Below, one piece after another: positions 1-8,584 of a stretch of DNA of 64,000 nt. Location: NCBI RefSeq assembly GCF_001894925.1, contig NZ_BCXD01000004.1, forward strand, positions 41,378 to 105,377, read 5' to 3'. The stretch's first letter is position 1. Each line of letters opens with the position of its first letter. The position numbers and the translations under genes are program-made. This DNA comes from Rhodococcus rhodnii NBRC 100604. Lineage in GTDB: Bacteria > Actinomycetota > Actinomycetes > Mycobacteriales > Mycobacteriaceae. The notes beneath the pieces are model-generated. The model saw only the letters and a program-made list of their open reading frames with translations. It did not search any database and was not told where the DNA came from.

Positions 1-40
1 TCGAGGACACATCGAGCCAGGGATGCGGTGGAGATGCCGC

Positions 41-81
41 AGCCCCTGTTCGTCCTCATCCGGGGGTAGCGGGCAGGGGCT
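41..81 (+). terminator. Inverted repeat at left edge, possible terminator
   Basis: The arms AGCCCCTG (41-48) and CAGGGGCT (74-81) are perfect complements separated by 25 nt. A reading frame open from base 1 ends at TAG 67-69 inside the loop, so this may be the tail of an upstream gene followed by its terminator hairpin. There is no T-tract, so terminator function is a guess. Confidence 0.25.
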
Positions 82-104
82 CCGAGATCCCCTGGAGGCA
101 CCTC

Positions 105-449
105 GTGTCCCGTACCGATGCACACACTCCGTTCTTCGTCAGGCTCCACTTCGGTGAGTTCGCCACGTCTCCGTATCACGCGTCGTGCCATCCCGAATGC
201 GATCTTCCGGAGCGTCCGCCTCTGCGCCGCGATTACCGAACGAACTGCACCTGGCTCTTTCAGTACACCGGCATCGGTGCCTGTTCGTGCTGGATGTGCC
301 ATGAAGGTCCGCAGGCTCGCCGGGCCAACCGTCGCGAACGTCAGCGCGATCGTCGCGTGCTCGCGGACGCTCTGAAGGCGTGGCGGGCCGGAGAGGACGA
401 CGCCTTCGAGGACATCCGCCCCACCTTGTCGCGCCTGCGTTACATGTAG
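105..449 (+). CDS. Small Cys-rich protein of unknown function
   Basis: I do not recognise this 114-residue protein. A GTG start is preceded by GGAGG at 94-98 with 6 nt spacing, a strong ribosome-binding site. The middle of the protein carries a cluster of cysteines (CHPEC near residue 28, then CSCWMC near residue 60), which could be a small zinc- or iron-binding knuckle. The C-terminal third is very basic (a run of Arg-rich residues followed by a helical RVLADALKAW segment) and could bind nucleic acid. It ends 90 nt before the aldehyde dehydrogenase gene and is probably a separate unit. The start and the reading frame are well supported; the function is not. Confidence 0.6.
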   Translation: MSRTDAHTPFFVRLHFGEFATSPYHASCHPECDLPERPPLRRDYRTNCTWLFQYTGIGACSCWMCHEGPQARRANRRERQRDRRVLADALKAWRAGEDDAFEDIRPTLSRLRYM

Positions 450-539
450 GCCTCCCGCTGGCCGTTATGCCGAGAGTGCATGCCGATGCCGTGAAGCGGT
501 ATTTGTGGGGAGCAGCCCCGCACCGCGAGAGTGAACGGC

Positions 540-2012
540 ATGACGCAGCAGGAAACGCGGTGGATCCGCAACTTCGTGGACGGACGGTTCGTCGATCCCG
601 TCGATGCCGAGGGATTCGACGACATCGATCCCGCCACCGGCCGCGTCGTGGCACGGGTCCACGAGGCGGACCGGGCGATCGTCGATCGCGCCGTGACGTC
701 GGCACGGCGTGCACTCGCGGACTGGGCGGAGACCCCGGTGCGGGAACGGACGGCGCTGCTCCGCCGCGCCGCCGACCGCATCGAGGAGCGGTTCGACGAG
801 TTCGTCGCCGCCGAGATCGCGGACACCGGCAAGCCGCTGGTGCAGGCTCGTGACCTCGACGTTCCGCGGGCGATGGCGAACTTCCGCACGTTCGCGGACA
901 TCGTCGCGGCCGCCGGTCAGGAGTCGTTCGTCACCGAGATGGGTGGCGGCCGGCGGGCGCTGAACTACGCCGTCCGCAAGCCGCTCGGCGTCGTCGCGGT
1001 CATCGTGCCGTGGAACCTGCCGCTGCTGCTGCTCACGTGGAAGGTCGCGCCGGCCCTCGCGTGCGGTAACGCAGTCGTCGTCAAGCCCAGCGAGGAGACT
1101 CCCGCGACCGCGACGCTGCTGGCCGAGGTACTCGCCGAGGTCGGGCTCCCGGACGGCATCTACAACGTCGTCCACGGCTTCGGTGCGAACTCCGCGGGGG
1201 AGTTTCTGACGACGCACGACGGCATCGACGGCGTGACGTTCACGGGCTCGTCCGCGACGGGCTCGCACGTCATGAAGACGGTCGCGCCACGCGTGCGGCC
1301 CGTCTCGTTCGAGCTCGGTGGCAAGAACGCCGCGGTCGTCTTCGACGACGTCGATCCCACCGAGGCGATGGACGGACTCGCGCGGGCGATCTTCACCAAC
1401 ACCGGCCAGGTCTGCCTGTGCACCGAGCGGGTCTACGTGCAGCGCAGCATCTTCGACGACATCGCCGCGGGACTCGTCGAGCGTGCCCAGGCGCTGCGGC
1501 TCGGCGATCCGCTCGACGAGACGACGACGACCGGACCGCTGATCTCGCGGGGACACCGGGAGAAGGTGCGGTCGTATCTCGCGCTCGCGGAGCAGGAGGG
1601 CGCGAAGGTCCTCACCGGCGGCGCGACTCCCGACCTCGGTGCCGATCTCGAAGGCGGCGCGTGGATCGAGCCGACGCTGTGGACCGGGCTGACGAACTCG
1701 AATCGCGTGGTTCGAGAGGAGATCTTCGGGCCCGTCGCGGCGCTGATCCCGTTCGAGACCGAAGCCGAGGCGATCGCCCTCGCGAATGACACCGAGTATG
1801 GGCTCGCCGCGTCGGTGTGGACGAACGACATTCGGCGGGGCCACCGCGTCGCGCAGAGCATGAACGTCGGAATGTCGTGGGTCAACACGTGGTTCCTGCG
1901 TGACCTGCGGTCGCCGTTCGGCGGCATGGGCCTGTCGGGCATCGGGCGGGAGGGCGGCGAGTCGTCGCTGCACTTCTACACCGAGCCGACCAACGTGTGC
2001 GTCCAGTTGTGA
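540..2012 (+). CDS. nbaE: Aldehyde dehydrogenase, probable 2-aminomuconate 6-semialdehyde dehydrogenase
   Basis: This is an NAD(P)-dependent aldehyde dehydrogenase of 490 residues, the normal family length. Visible motifs are the cofactor-fold segment VIVPWNLPLLLL, the general-base Glu in FELGGKNAAVVF (about residue 258), and the catalytic Cys in NTGQVCLCTERVY (about residue 292). It resembles the hydroxymuconic/aminomuconic semialdehyde dehydrogenase branch. As first gene of an operon with all the enzymes around 2-aminomuconate, it most likely oxidises 2-aminomuconate 6-semialdehyde to 2-aminomuconate in the cytoplasm. An in-frame GTG at 531 is possible; the ATG at 540 sits 9 nt after GAGAG and is preferred. 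The family is certain, and the exact substrate is inferred from the neighbours. Confidence 0.85.
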   Translation: MTQQETRWIRNFVDGRFVDPVDAEGFDDIDPATGRVVARVHEADRAIVDRAVTSARRALADWAETPVRERTALLRRAADRIEERFDEFVAAEIADTGKPLVQARDLDVPRAMANFRTFADIVAAAGQESFVTEMGGGRRALNYAVRKPLGVVAVIVPWNLPLLLLTWKVAPALACGNAVVVKPSEETPATATLLAEVLAEVGLPDGIYNVVHGFGANSAGEFLTTHDGIDGVTFTGSSATGSHVMKTVAPRVRPVSFELGGKNAAVVFDDVDPTEAMDGLARAIFTNTGQVCLCTERVYVQRSIFDDIAAGLVERAQALRLGDPLDETTTTGPLISRGHREKVRSYLALAEQEGAKVLTGGATPDLGADLEGGAWIEPTLWTGLTNSNRVVREEIFGPVAALIPFETEAEAIALANDTEYGLAASVWTNDIRRGHRVAQSMNVGMSWVNTWFLRDLRSPFGGMGLSGIGREGGESSLHFYTEPTNVCVQL

Positions 2013-2055
2013 GCACCGCGAACCCGAGTGAGCATCGAATGACGGAGAGGACCGC

Positions 2056-2856
2056 ATGACCAGCGAACAGCCCGATCGCCGCGCACTGCGCGACGAGCTC
2101 GCAGACGTGCTCGACGCCGCGCAGACCGGCGTGCGCGACGTCGAGAGCCTGTCGGACACGTCGGCCTTCGACCTGGACGACGCCTACGCGATCCAGGAGG
2201 CACTCACCGCGCGCCGGCTCGCGCGGGGCGAGCGACTCGTGGGAGTGAAGATGGGCTTCACGAGCCGCGCGAAAATGGCGCAGATGGGCGTCGCGGAGGT
2301 CATCGTCGGCCGGCTGACGGATGCGATGCACATCGGCGACGGCGGCGAGGTCGACCTCTCACGCTTCATCCACCCCCGCATCGAGCCCGAGGTCGCGTAC
2401 CGCGTGGGCCCCGGATTCGATCTGTCCGATCCGGACAGCGACCTCGCCGAGCACGTCGACGCGATCGCTCCCGCGATGGAGATCATCGACTCGCGGTACC
2501 GCGACTTCCGGTTCACCCACGAGGACGTCGTCGCCGACAACACGTCGGCTGCCGCGTTCGTCGTCGGGCCGTGGCAGCCGGTGGTGGACGCCGCCGAGGC
2601 GGCCGTCCGCATCAGCGTGGGGGAGCAGGAGTCGACGGGTAGCACGGCCGCGATCCTCGACGACCCGATGAACGCGGTGCGCGAGGCACAGCGGATGTGC
2701 CGCAAGCGAGGCCTCGCGCTGGTGCCCGGCGACGTGGTGCTCGCCGGTGCCGCGACCGCGGCGCTGCCGCTCGGGCCCGTGCACGCCGAGTGCGAGATCG
2801 AGGGGCTCGGCACGGTCTCGGTGTCGGGTGTGCGCGGCCTGGAGGTGCAGTCGTGA
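2056..2856 (+). CDS. nbaG: 4-oxalocrotonate decarboxylase / 2-oxopent-4-enoate hydratase family enzyme
   Basis: This 266-residue protein belongs to the MhpD/DmpH branch of the fumarylacetoacetate hydrolase superfamily. Typical pieces are [19 protein letters not shown] near residue 60, the metal-ligand region [11 protein letters not shown] near residue 110, and [11 protein letters not shown] near residue 145. Decarboxylase and hydratase members look alike. Its place between the dehydrogenase and the deaminase matches the 4-oxalocrotonate decarboxylase gene of nba-type clusters, so decarboxylation of 4-oxalocrotonate to 2-oxopent-4-enoate (Mg-dependent) is the first choice. A GGAGAGGA ribosome-binding site precedes the ATG. 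The last codon overlaps the next gene in a GTGA junction, implying translational coupling. Confidence 0.85.
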   Translation: MTSEQPDRRALRDELADVLDAAQTGVRDVESLSDTSAFDLDDAYAIQEALTARRLARGERLVGVKMGFTSRAKMAQMGVAEVIVGRLTDAMHIGDGGEVDLSRFIHPRIEPEVAYRVGPGFDLSDPDSDLAEHVDAIAPAMEIIDSRYRDFRFTHEDVVADNTSAAAFVVGPWQPVVDAAEAAVRISVGEQESTGSTAAILDDPMNAVREAQRMCRKRGLALVPGDVVLAGAATAALPLGPVHAECEIEGLGTVSVSGVRGLEVQS

Positions 2857-3308
2857 GCGGCGGGCATCTCATCGAGGGACGCGCGAGACCGCGCGGACGG
2901 TTCCCGCACGTGAAGGTCGTCGGCGATCTCGTGTTCGTGTCGGGCACGTCGTCGCGCCGGCCCGACAACACCTTCGTCGGAGTCGAGGTCGACGAGCTGG
3001 GGACGACGAATCTCGACATCCGCGAGCAGACGCGCGCGGTGATCGAGAACATCGAGGGGATCCTCGGCGAGGTCGGCTGCGGACTGCAGGACGTCGCGCA
3101 GGTGACGACCTTCCTCGTGAACATGAACGACTTCGGTGGCTACAACGCGGTGTATGCGGAGTACTTCGACGAGACCGGGCCCGCCCGGACGACCGTCGCC
3201 GTGCACCAGCTGCCGCACCCGCATCTGCTCATCGAGATCCAGGCGATCGTGCATCTGCCCGCGAAGACGCAGGGCGACACCACACTTCGGACGACAGGAG
3301 ACCAGTGA
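2853..3308 (+). CDS. nbaF: RidA-family protein, probable 2-aminomuconate deaminase
   Basis: This 151-residue protein is of the YjgF/YER057c/UK114 (RidA) family. It has the family's central core ([14 protein letters not shown] near residue 27) and the C-terminal [21 protein letters not shown] strand. In 2-nitrobenzoate and anthranilate pathways a RidA-like enzyme hydrolyses 2-aminomuconate to 4-oxalocrotonate and ammonia; the gene order here points to that job. The GTG start lies inside the stop of the preceding gene (GTGA), and its own stop shares bases with the ATG of the next gene (TGATG). A general imine/enamine deaminase role cannot be excluded from sequence alone. Confidence 0.85.
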   Translation: MSGGHLIEGRARPRGRFPHVKVVGDLVFVSGTSSRRPDNTFVGVEVDELGTTNLDIREQTRAVIENIEGILGEVGCGLQDVAQVTTFLVNMNDFGGYNAVYAEYFDETGPARTTVAVHQLPHPHLLIEIQAIVHLPAKTQGDTTLRTTGDQ

Positions 3309-3829
3309 TGACCGGACTGACGAAGCCGATCGACTTCGGCACGTGGATCGGCGAGAACGAGCATCTGCTCAAGCCGCCCGTGAACAACAAGACGATGCAG
3401 CTCGGCGACGACTTCATCGTCCAGGTGATCGGTGGCCCCAACCAGCGCACCGACTACCACGTCGACCCGTACGAGGAGTGGTTCCATCAGGTGCGGGGCG
3501 ACATCGTCGTGCGCGTCATGACGGACGACGGGCCGCAGGACGTCCACATCCGCGAAGGCGAGACGTGGCTGCTGCCCCGGGACCTTCCGCATTCGCCGCA
3601 GCGTCCGGCGGAAGGATCGATCGGCATCGTCATCGAGCGGGTGCGCGAGGAGGGCACGCTGGAGAAGTTCCAGTGGTACTGCCTCGAGTGCAACGACAAG
3701 CTCCACGAGGTCGAACTGCAGGTACGCGACATCGTCGTCGATCTTCCCGTCGTGTTCGAGAAGTTCTACGCCGACACCGACGCGCGCACGTGCGACGCGT
3801 GCGGTGCTCTGCATCCCGGAAAGGGCTGA
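3308..3829 (+). CDS. nbaC: 3-hydroxyanthranilate 3,4-dioxygenase
   Basis: This cupin-fold, non-heme Fe(II) extradiol dioxygenase opens the ring of 3-hydroxyanthranilate to 2-amino-3-carboxymuconate 6-semialdehyde. Its 173 residues match the bacterial enzymes. Family signatures are RTDYHVDPYEEWFHQVRG (residues about 43-60, with the His/Glu iron ligands) and LLPRDLPHSPQRP (near residue 90). The C-terminal tail keeps two cysteine pairs, CLEC near residue 121 and CDAC near residue 163. In bacterial enzymes these bind a second, rubredoxin-like iron that animal enzymes lack. The start is fused to the stop of the deaminase gene (TGATG). This is the most specific assignment in the operon and fixes the pathway. 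Confidence 0.93.
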   Translation: MTGLTKPIDFGTWIGENEHLLKPPVNNKTMQLGDDFIVQVIGGPNQRTDYHVDPYEEWFHQVRGDIVVRVMTDDGPQDVHIREGETWLLPRDLPHSPQRPAEGSIGIVIERVREEGTLEKFQWYCLECNDKLHEVELQVRDIVVDLPVVFEKFYADTDARTCDACGALHPGKG

Positions 3830-3914
3830 CGTGGGCGCGGTCGACCGTGGTGGAACCGGCGTCGAGGGCACGGGCGTCGAGAGCGCCGATGCTTCGGGCA
3901 CGGAGGTCACGAAC

Positions 3915-4898
3915 ATGATCGACGTTCACACCCACTACGTCCCGAAGGGCTGGCCCGACCTCACCGCGGACGCCGGTACGGACGCGCCGTGGCTGAAGGT
4001 CGAGTCCGAGCGCGACGCCGTCATCATGATGGGCACCAACGAGTTCCGGCGAATTTCGTCGGACGCGTGGTCCGCGGAGGTGCGTCTCGCGGACATGGAT
4101 GCCGACGGCGTCGATGTGCAGGTGGTGTCGCCGACTCCGGCGTTCTTCAACTACGGCCGCAGCCCCGAGCAGGGTGCGCGGATCTCACGGATCTTCAACG
4201 ATCTCGCTCTCGAGATCACGGCGCCCGCGCAGGATCGGCTCATCCCGTTCTGCCAGGTCCCGTTGCAGGACCCCGACGAGGCGTGCCGCGAACTCGACCG
4301 GTGCCTCGAGAACGGTCATCGGGGCGTGGAGATCGGAAACCACGTCGGCGACGCCGATCTCGACAGCGAAGGAATCGTGACGTTCCTGCAGCACTGCGCA
4401 TCTCGCGGTGTTCCGGTGTTCGTCCATCCGTGGGACATGGACTCCTCGCCGCGCCTGAATCGCTGGATGGCGCAGTGGCTCACGGCGATGCCCGCCGAGA
4501 CCCACCTGTCGATCCTCTCGCTCGTGCTCGGTGGCGTCTTCGATCGCATCGACGAGAGCTTGAAGATCGGATTCGCCCACGGTGGAGGATCTTTCGCGTT
4601 CTGGCTCGGCCGCATGGAGAACGCATGGCACGGCCGCAACGACGTGATCGGCACGTCCGAGTACCCGCCGTCGCACTACATGGGCCGGTTCTACGTGGAT
4701 TCGGTCGTCTTCGACGAGCGTGCGTTGCGACTGCTCGTCGACACCGTCGGGGCCGAGCGCGTCATGGTCGGCAGCGACTATCCGTATCCGCTCGGTGAGC
4801 GACGGGTGGGGGACGTGGTGCGCAAGAGCGCCTTCCTCGATGCCTCGGCCCGCGAACTCGTCACACGGACCAACGCCGAGCGGTTTCTGGGGATCTGA
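3915..4898 (+). CDS. nbaD: 2-amino-3-carboxymuconate-6-semialdehyde decarboxylase (ACMSD), amidohydrolase family
   Basis: This is a TIM-barrel amidohydrolase of 327 residues. It begins MIDVHTHYVPKG (the HxH zinc site), with a further His in VPVFVHPWDMDS, another in FAHGGGSFAFWLGR, and the Asp of VGSDYPYPLGE. This layout is that of the zinc-dependent ACMSD decarboxylases, which turn the dioxygenase product into 2-aminomuconate 6-semialdehyde, the substrate of the first enzyme of this operon. The ATG at 3915 is chosen because GGAGG lies 8 nt upstream and the conserved protein starts exactly there. An upstream in-frame GTG at 3831 would add a low-complexity Gly/Thr/Val tail and is unlikely. It is probably the last gene of the operon. 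Confidence 0.92.
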   Translation: MIDVHTHYVPKGWPDLTADAGTDAPWLKVESERDAVIMMGTNEFRRISSDAWSAEVRLADMDADGVDVQVVSPTPAFFNYGRSPEQGARISRIFNDLALEITAPAQDRLIPFCQVPLQDPDEACRELDRCLENGHRGVEIGNHVGDADLDSEGIVTFLQHCASRGVPVFVHPWDMDSSPRLNRWMAQWLTAMPAETHLSILSLVLGGVFDRIDESLKIGFAHGGGSFAFWLGRMENAWHGRNDVIGTSEYPPSHYMGRFYVDSVVFDERALRLLVDTVGAERVMVGSDYPYPLGERRVGDVVRKSAFLDASARELVTRTNAERFLGI

Positions 4899-5099
4899 CG
4901 GTTCCCCGGAGAAACCCGGTCGACCGTCCCGGGATTCCGTCTGGGCAGCTCAGCTATTCCCATGGAGCATACGACCCCGATGATATCGCATTTGTCCGTA
5001 TTGCCGGAACCGCGCATGCTGTGTGCCACGAGGATCAGCGTGGTCACGATCGACGTCGTGCAGACAGCGCGCCGACCCAACGAGATGTGAGAGTACCGA

Positions 5100-5906
5100 A
5101 TGGCAACAACGCTCGAGTCGAACACCGCGGCGATCACCGTCCGGGATCTGTCGATCACCTACACGCGTCCGACCGGAGGAACCGTCCACGCCGTCGACAA
5201 CATCTCGTTCGACGTACGGCCGGGCGAGTTCCTCACGTTGATCGGACCGTCCGGTTGCGGAAAGAGTTCTGTCCTCCGCACTCTCGGCGGATTGCAGACG
5301 CCGTCGGCGGGCGACATCCGGTTGGGCGACGTCACGATCGACCGCCCCGTTCCGGACCGCATCTCGTACGTCTTCCAGGACTTCGCTCTGTTCCCGTGGC
5401 GGACGGCCCTGGCGAACGTCGAGACCCCGCTCGAGATCCAGGGCGTACCCAAGAAGGAACGTCGCGAGCGCGCGATGAAGGTGCTCGAACAGGTCGGTCT
5501 CGAACGGTTCGCGGCGCAGTATCCCCACGAGCTGTCGGGCGGCATGAAACAACGCGTCGCCATCGCGAGAGCGCTCGTGACCGACTGTGACATTCTTCTC
5601 ATGGACGAGCCGTTCGGTGCGCTCGACGAGCAGACCCGGCTCATGATCGGCGTCCAGCTCGTCGAGCTCCTCGAGAAGCTCAACAAGACCATCGTCTTCG
5701 TCACCCACAATCTGCAGGAAGCGGTCAATCTCTCCGACCGTGTGCTGGTGTTCTCGAAGCCGCCGTCGGTCGTTCGTGACGTGGTCGAGGTCGATCTTCG
5801 GCGGCCGCGGCGATTCGAGGACATGAACTCCGAAGAGTTCATGAGCATCCAGCGGTCGCTCTTCTCGCTCCTCTACGAGACGGAGTCCGCGGAGCGTGCG
5901 GTATGA
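5100..5906 (+). CDS. ABC importer ATPase (SsuB/TauB/NrtD-like)
   Basis: This 268-residue nucleotide-binding subunit drives import by the two permeases that follow. All motifs are intact: Walker A GPSGCGKSS, Q-loop FQDFALFPW, signature LSGGMKQRVAIARAL, Walker B ILLMDEPFGALDE, and the switch His in VTHNLQEA. The type is that of sulfonate, taurine, nitrate and pyrimidine-precursor importers. It starts 201 nt after the ACMSD gene, so it may have its own promoter. Its stop overlaps the first permease start (ATGA). The substrate is not visible; proximity to aromatic catabolic genes suggests an aromatic or N-containing acid. Confidence 0.88.
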   Translation: MATTLESNTAAITVRDLSITYTRPTGGTVHAVDNISFDVRPGEFLTLIGPSGCGKSSVLRTLGGLQTPSAGDIRLGDVTIDRPVPDRISYVFQDFALFPWRTALANVETPLEIQGVPKKERRERAMKVLEQVGLERFAAQYPHELSGGMKQRVAIARALVTDCDILLMDEPFGALDEQTRLMIGVQLVELLEKLNKTIVFVTHNLQEAVNLSDRVLVFSKPPSVVRDVVEVDLRRPRRFEDMNSEEFMSIQRSLFSLLYETESAERAV

Positions 5907-6661
5907 GGTCGTTCGTACGCTCCACGGGTGGCCTGATCGTCGTTCTGGCACTGCTGATTCTCGGCGTGTGGACGGCGATCACCGCGAGCGGCATGGTCAG
6001 CCCGTTCAATCTTCCGGGCCCCGCGGTGGTCGGATCCGAGTTCGTCGCCGTGATGGGCGAATCCAGCACGTACAGCAACGTTCTCGTGACGCTGTTCGAG
6101 TTGTTCGTGGCCTTCGGCGCAGCTGCGCTCGCCGGTGTCGCGACGGGGCTCGCGGTCGGCGCGTCGCGACTGCTGCGCGAGGCCTACGAGCCGCTGCTGA
6201 GCAATCTCAACTCGATTCCCTTCATCGTGCTGTACCCCGTCATCACCCTGACGCTCGGAATCGGCGTCGAATCGAAGATGGTCTTCGCCTTCCTCTGTGC
6301 CTACTTCCCGATCGCGATCGGTGCGACGACGGCAGTCGCAGGCGTCGACCCGACCCTGGTCGCCGCCGGCCGCGCGATGGGCGCGCGAGGACTGACCCTC
6401 GCTCGCAAGGTGCGGTTTCCCGCGGTCAAGGAGAAGCTCGTCGGATCGCTCCGCATGGGTCTGACGATCGCCCTCATCGCCGTGATCGGCGCCGAATACA
6501 TCGCGGGCAGTCAGGGACTCGGCTACATGATCGCGAGCTCGGGGCAGATGTTCGACATGCCCCGCGTGATCGCGTACGTGCTGGTGACTCTCGTCGTCGC
6601 CTTCGTTCTGGACTGGGCCGGGCGTCTCGCAGGTGGAAAGAAGGTCGTCTCGAATGTCTAG
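5903..6661 (+). CDS. ABC importer permease (SsuC-like)
   Basis: This 252-residue integral membrane permease has about six hydrophobic segments and the BPD_transp_1 EAA loop (VDPTLVAAGRAMGARGLTLARKVRFPAV, about residues 148-175) that contacts the ATPase. Its start overlaps the ATPase stop by 4 nt and its end overlaps the next permease by 8 nt, so the three are co-translated. The two permeases differ clearly in sequence, implying a heterodimeric channel. Confidence 0.87.
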   Translation: MRSFVRSTGGLIVVLALLILGVWTAITASGMVSPFNLPGPAVVGSEFVAVMGESSTYSNVLVTLFELFVAFGAAALAGVATGLAVGASRLLREAYEPLLSNLNSIPFIVLYPVITLTLGIGVESKMVFAFLCAYFPIAIGATTAVAGVDPTLVAAGRAMGARGLTLARKVRFPAVKEKLVGSLRMGLTIALIAVIGAEYIAGSQGLGYMIASSGQMFDMPRVIAYVLVTLVVAFVLDWAGRLAGGKKVVSNV

Positions 6662-7493
6662 CACCGTCACGACGTCCGCGGCACCCGCCTCGACGCCCCG
6701 CGCCGGCGGCTCCCGTCCACGGAAGGGCCTGCACCGGTCCAGCACTCCACTGCTCATCAGGTACGGCACTCTCGCTGCAGTCGTGGTGTTGTGGGAACTG
6801 CTGGTCCGGATGGGCGACAGTTCCGGTGGCCTGCTCGTCGCGGCACCGACCGAGGTCCTCACCGCCCTTCCGGGGGTGATCGAGGACAGCGCGGTGATGT
6901 CCGCCCTCGGAACCGGGCTCGTCCAGTACCTCGCAGCGATGGCGGTGATCATCGTTCTCGGCGTCGCGGTCGGCATGCTCTTCGGCCAGCTCGGGGCGAT
7001 GTTCGAGCCGGTCCGCAACGTTCTGCAGCTGGCGTTCGCCGTTCCGCAGGTCGCGATCTCCCCGCTTTTCATCGTCTGGCTCGGAGTCGGCTTCGCGTCC
7101 AAGTTCACGTACGGCATCACGCAGGGCATCATTCCGGTCCTGATCGGCATGATGACCGCCGCGAAACTGGTCGATCGCTCGGTGCTCGACAGCGCGCGTT
7201 CGATGGGCGCGAGCTCGTCGTGGCGGCTGCGCAACGTCGTGCTCCCCGCGGTCGTTCCCGATGCCGTCTCGAACATCCGCATCGCCTCGAAGCTCTGTCT
7301 GCTCGGAATCCTCCAGGCAGAGCTGATGGTCTCGACCGCGGGCATCGGATCCGTGATCCGGCAGCTGTCGACGACCTTCCAACCCGATCGGCTCTACGCC
7401 ACGGTGCTGCTGGTCTGCGTGGCCGCGGTCCTCATCAACTCCGCGCTGGGTTGGTGTGAGACGCGAGCGTCGAAGTGGCGCGGCCACCAGTGA
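6654..7493 (+). CDS. ABC importer permease (SsuC-like), second subunit
   Basis: This 279-residue permease has a Pro/Ser-rich cytoplasmic N-terminus (about 30 residues), then six probable transmembrane segments and an EAA loop (VDRSVLDSARSMGASSSWRLRNVVLPAV, about residues 174-202). Its ATG lies inside the end of the preceding permease, with AAGAAGG about 10 nt upstream. The reading frame ends within an 18-bp tandem repeat that continues up to the binding-protein gene. It probably pairs with the first permease. Confidence 0.86.
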   Translation: MSSTVTTSAAPASTPRAGGSRPRKGLHRSSTPLLIRYGTLAAVVVLWELLVRMGDSSGGLLVAAPTEVLTALPGVIEDSAVMSALGTGLVQYLAAMAVIIVLGVAVGMLFGQLGAMFEPVRNVLQLAFAVPQVAISPLFIVWLGVGFASKFTYGITQGIIPVLIGMMTAAKLVDRSVLDSARSMGASSSWRLRNVVLPAVVPDAVSNIRIASKLCLLGILQAELMVSTAGIGSVIRQLSTTFQPDRLYATVLLVCVAAVLINSALGWCETRASKWRGHQ

Positions 7494-7558
7494 CCGAGAC
7501 GCCGCCAGTGACCGAGACGCCACCAGGGACCGACCGACCGCCGGTGACCAAGAAACTA
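7487..7558 (+). repeat. Four degenerate 18-bp tandem repeats
   Basis: Units of the form CCAGTGACCGAGACGCCR begin at 7487, 7505, 7523 and 7541. The first two are nearly identical and the last two are degenerate. The array spans the stop codon of the second permease and ends at the AGGAG ribosome-binding site of the lipoprotein gene. Being a multiple of three, it stays open in the lipoprotein frame and would encode a Pro-Pro-Val-Thr-Glu-Thr repeat if translated. Confidence 0.75.
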
Positions 7559-7567
7559 GGAGAACCC

Positions 7568-8548
7568 ATGAAGAGCACACTCTCTCGGACGCTGGCGGTG
7601 ACGACGTCGGCACTCGCCGTCACCCTCGTCGCGGCGGCCTGCGGCAACGGTGGCGAGTCGGGCGACGGCTCGTCGATCCGGCTGGGCATGAACGTCGATC
7701 AGGCCTTCGACATCGCGGTGACGCCGAAGATCGCAGAGGAGGTCGGATGCTTCGAGGCCGAAGGCCTCGACGTCTCGCTGGTCTCGTTCAACGGCGGCTC
7801 CGAAGCCGTCCAGGCGCTCTCGTCCGGCGCAGTGGACGTGAACTCCGGCAACGGATTCGACGTCCCCTCGGCGGTGGCGAAGGGTCTGGACATCAAGGCG
7901 TTCAGCGGCATCGCGCAGGAGAGCTCGTTCGTGATCATCGCGAGTCCCGACGGCGACGTGCAGTCCCTCGAGGATCTTGCCGGAACGAGCGTGGGAATCA
8001 GCCGATTCGGGTCCACACCCGACTACGTCGTGCGGCAGGCGTCCGCGGCGATCGGTGGAGCCGACATCGAGGCGGTGCCGCTCGGTGGTCTCGCCGAGAA
8101 CCAGGCGGCACTGAGCCGTGGTGACGTCGACGCCTTCGTCTGGACGGTCGAGGTCGGCACCAACCTCAAGGAGCAGGGAGCGGGGCGTGTCATCGCGTCC
8201 GCGAGCGACTTCATCGAGAACGATCAGCACGCGGCCCTGATCGCGACGCAGTCGTGGCTCGACGGCAATCCCGAGGCAGCCGAGTCGCTGGCGTCCGCGT
8301 ACGGGTGCGCGATCGACTGGATGCAGGACCCCGAGAACCGGGACCGTGCCGTCGAACTCACGACCGGCTACCTGGGGCTCGATCCCGCTGTGGCCGAGCG
8401 TGTCTACGATCTGCGCACCCCCGCCCTGACGCCCGACGGCAGCATCGATGCGGCGGGTCTCGAGACACTGTCGAACGCCCTGCCGGAGCTCGGCCTAGCG
8501 GATACGTCACCTGCGGTCGACGATCTCTACGTGAGCAACGAGAATTGA
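7568..8548 (+). CDS. ABC importer substrate-binding lipoprotein (SsuA/NMT1-like)
   Basis: This 326-residue secreted lipoprotein has a signal peptide of about 25 residues ending in the lipobox VAAAC, so it should be anchored outside the membrane. The mature part is a periplasmic-binding-protein-like fold of the SsuA/THI5/NMT1 type (FEAEGLDVSLVSFNGGSEAVQALSSG). The ATG is preceded by AGGAG at 7557-7561. An upstream in-frame extension through the 18-bp repeats exists but would hide the signal peptide. This class binds small organic anions or aromatic and heterocyclic compounds; the ligand here is unknown. Confidence 0.87.
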   Translation: MKSTLSRTLAVTTSALAVTLVAAACGNGGESGDGSSIRLGMNVDQAFDIAVTPKIAEEVGCFEAEGLDVSLVSFNGGSEAVQALSSGAVDVNSGNGFDVPSAVAKGLDIKAFSGIAQESSFVIIASPDGDVQSLEDLAGTSVGISRFGSTPDYVVRQASAAIGGADIEAVPLGGLAENQAALSRGDVDAFVWTVEVGTNLKEQGAGRVIASASDFIENDQHAALIATQSWLDGNPEAAESLASAYGCAIDWMQDPENRDRAVELTTGYLGLDPAVAERVYDLRTPALTPDGSIDAAGLETLSNALPELGLADTSPAVDDLYVSNEN

Positions 8549-8584
8549 CGACGCCCGCACGGGGTCGGGTACCGAGGAGAGACG

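Noticed and set aside
3831..3914. Extended N-terminus of the ACMSD gene from GTG 3831
   Set aside because: It would add a Gly/Thr/Val-rich tail not seen in the family; GGAGG is correctly placed for the ATG at 3915.
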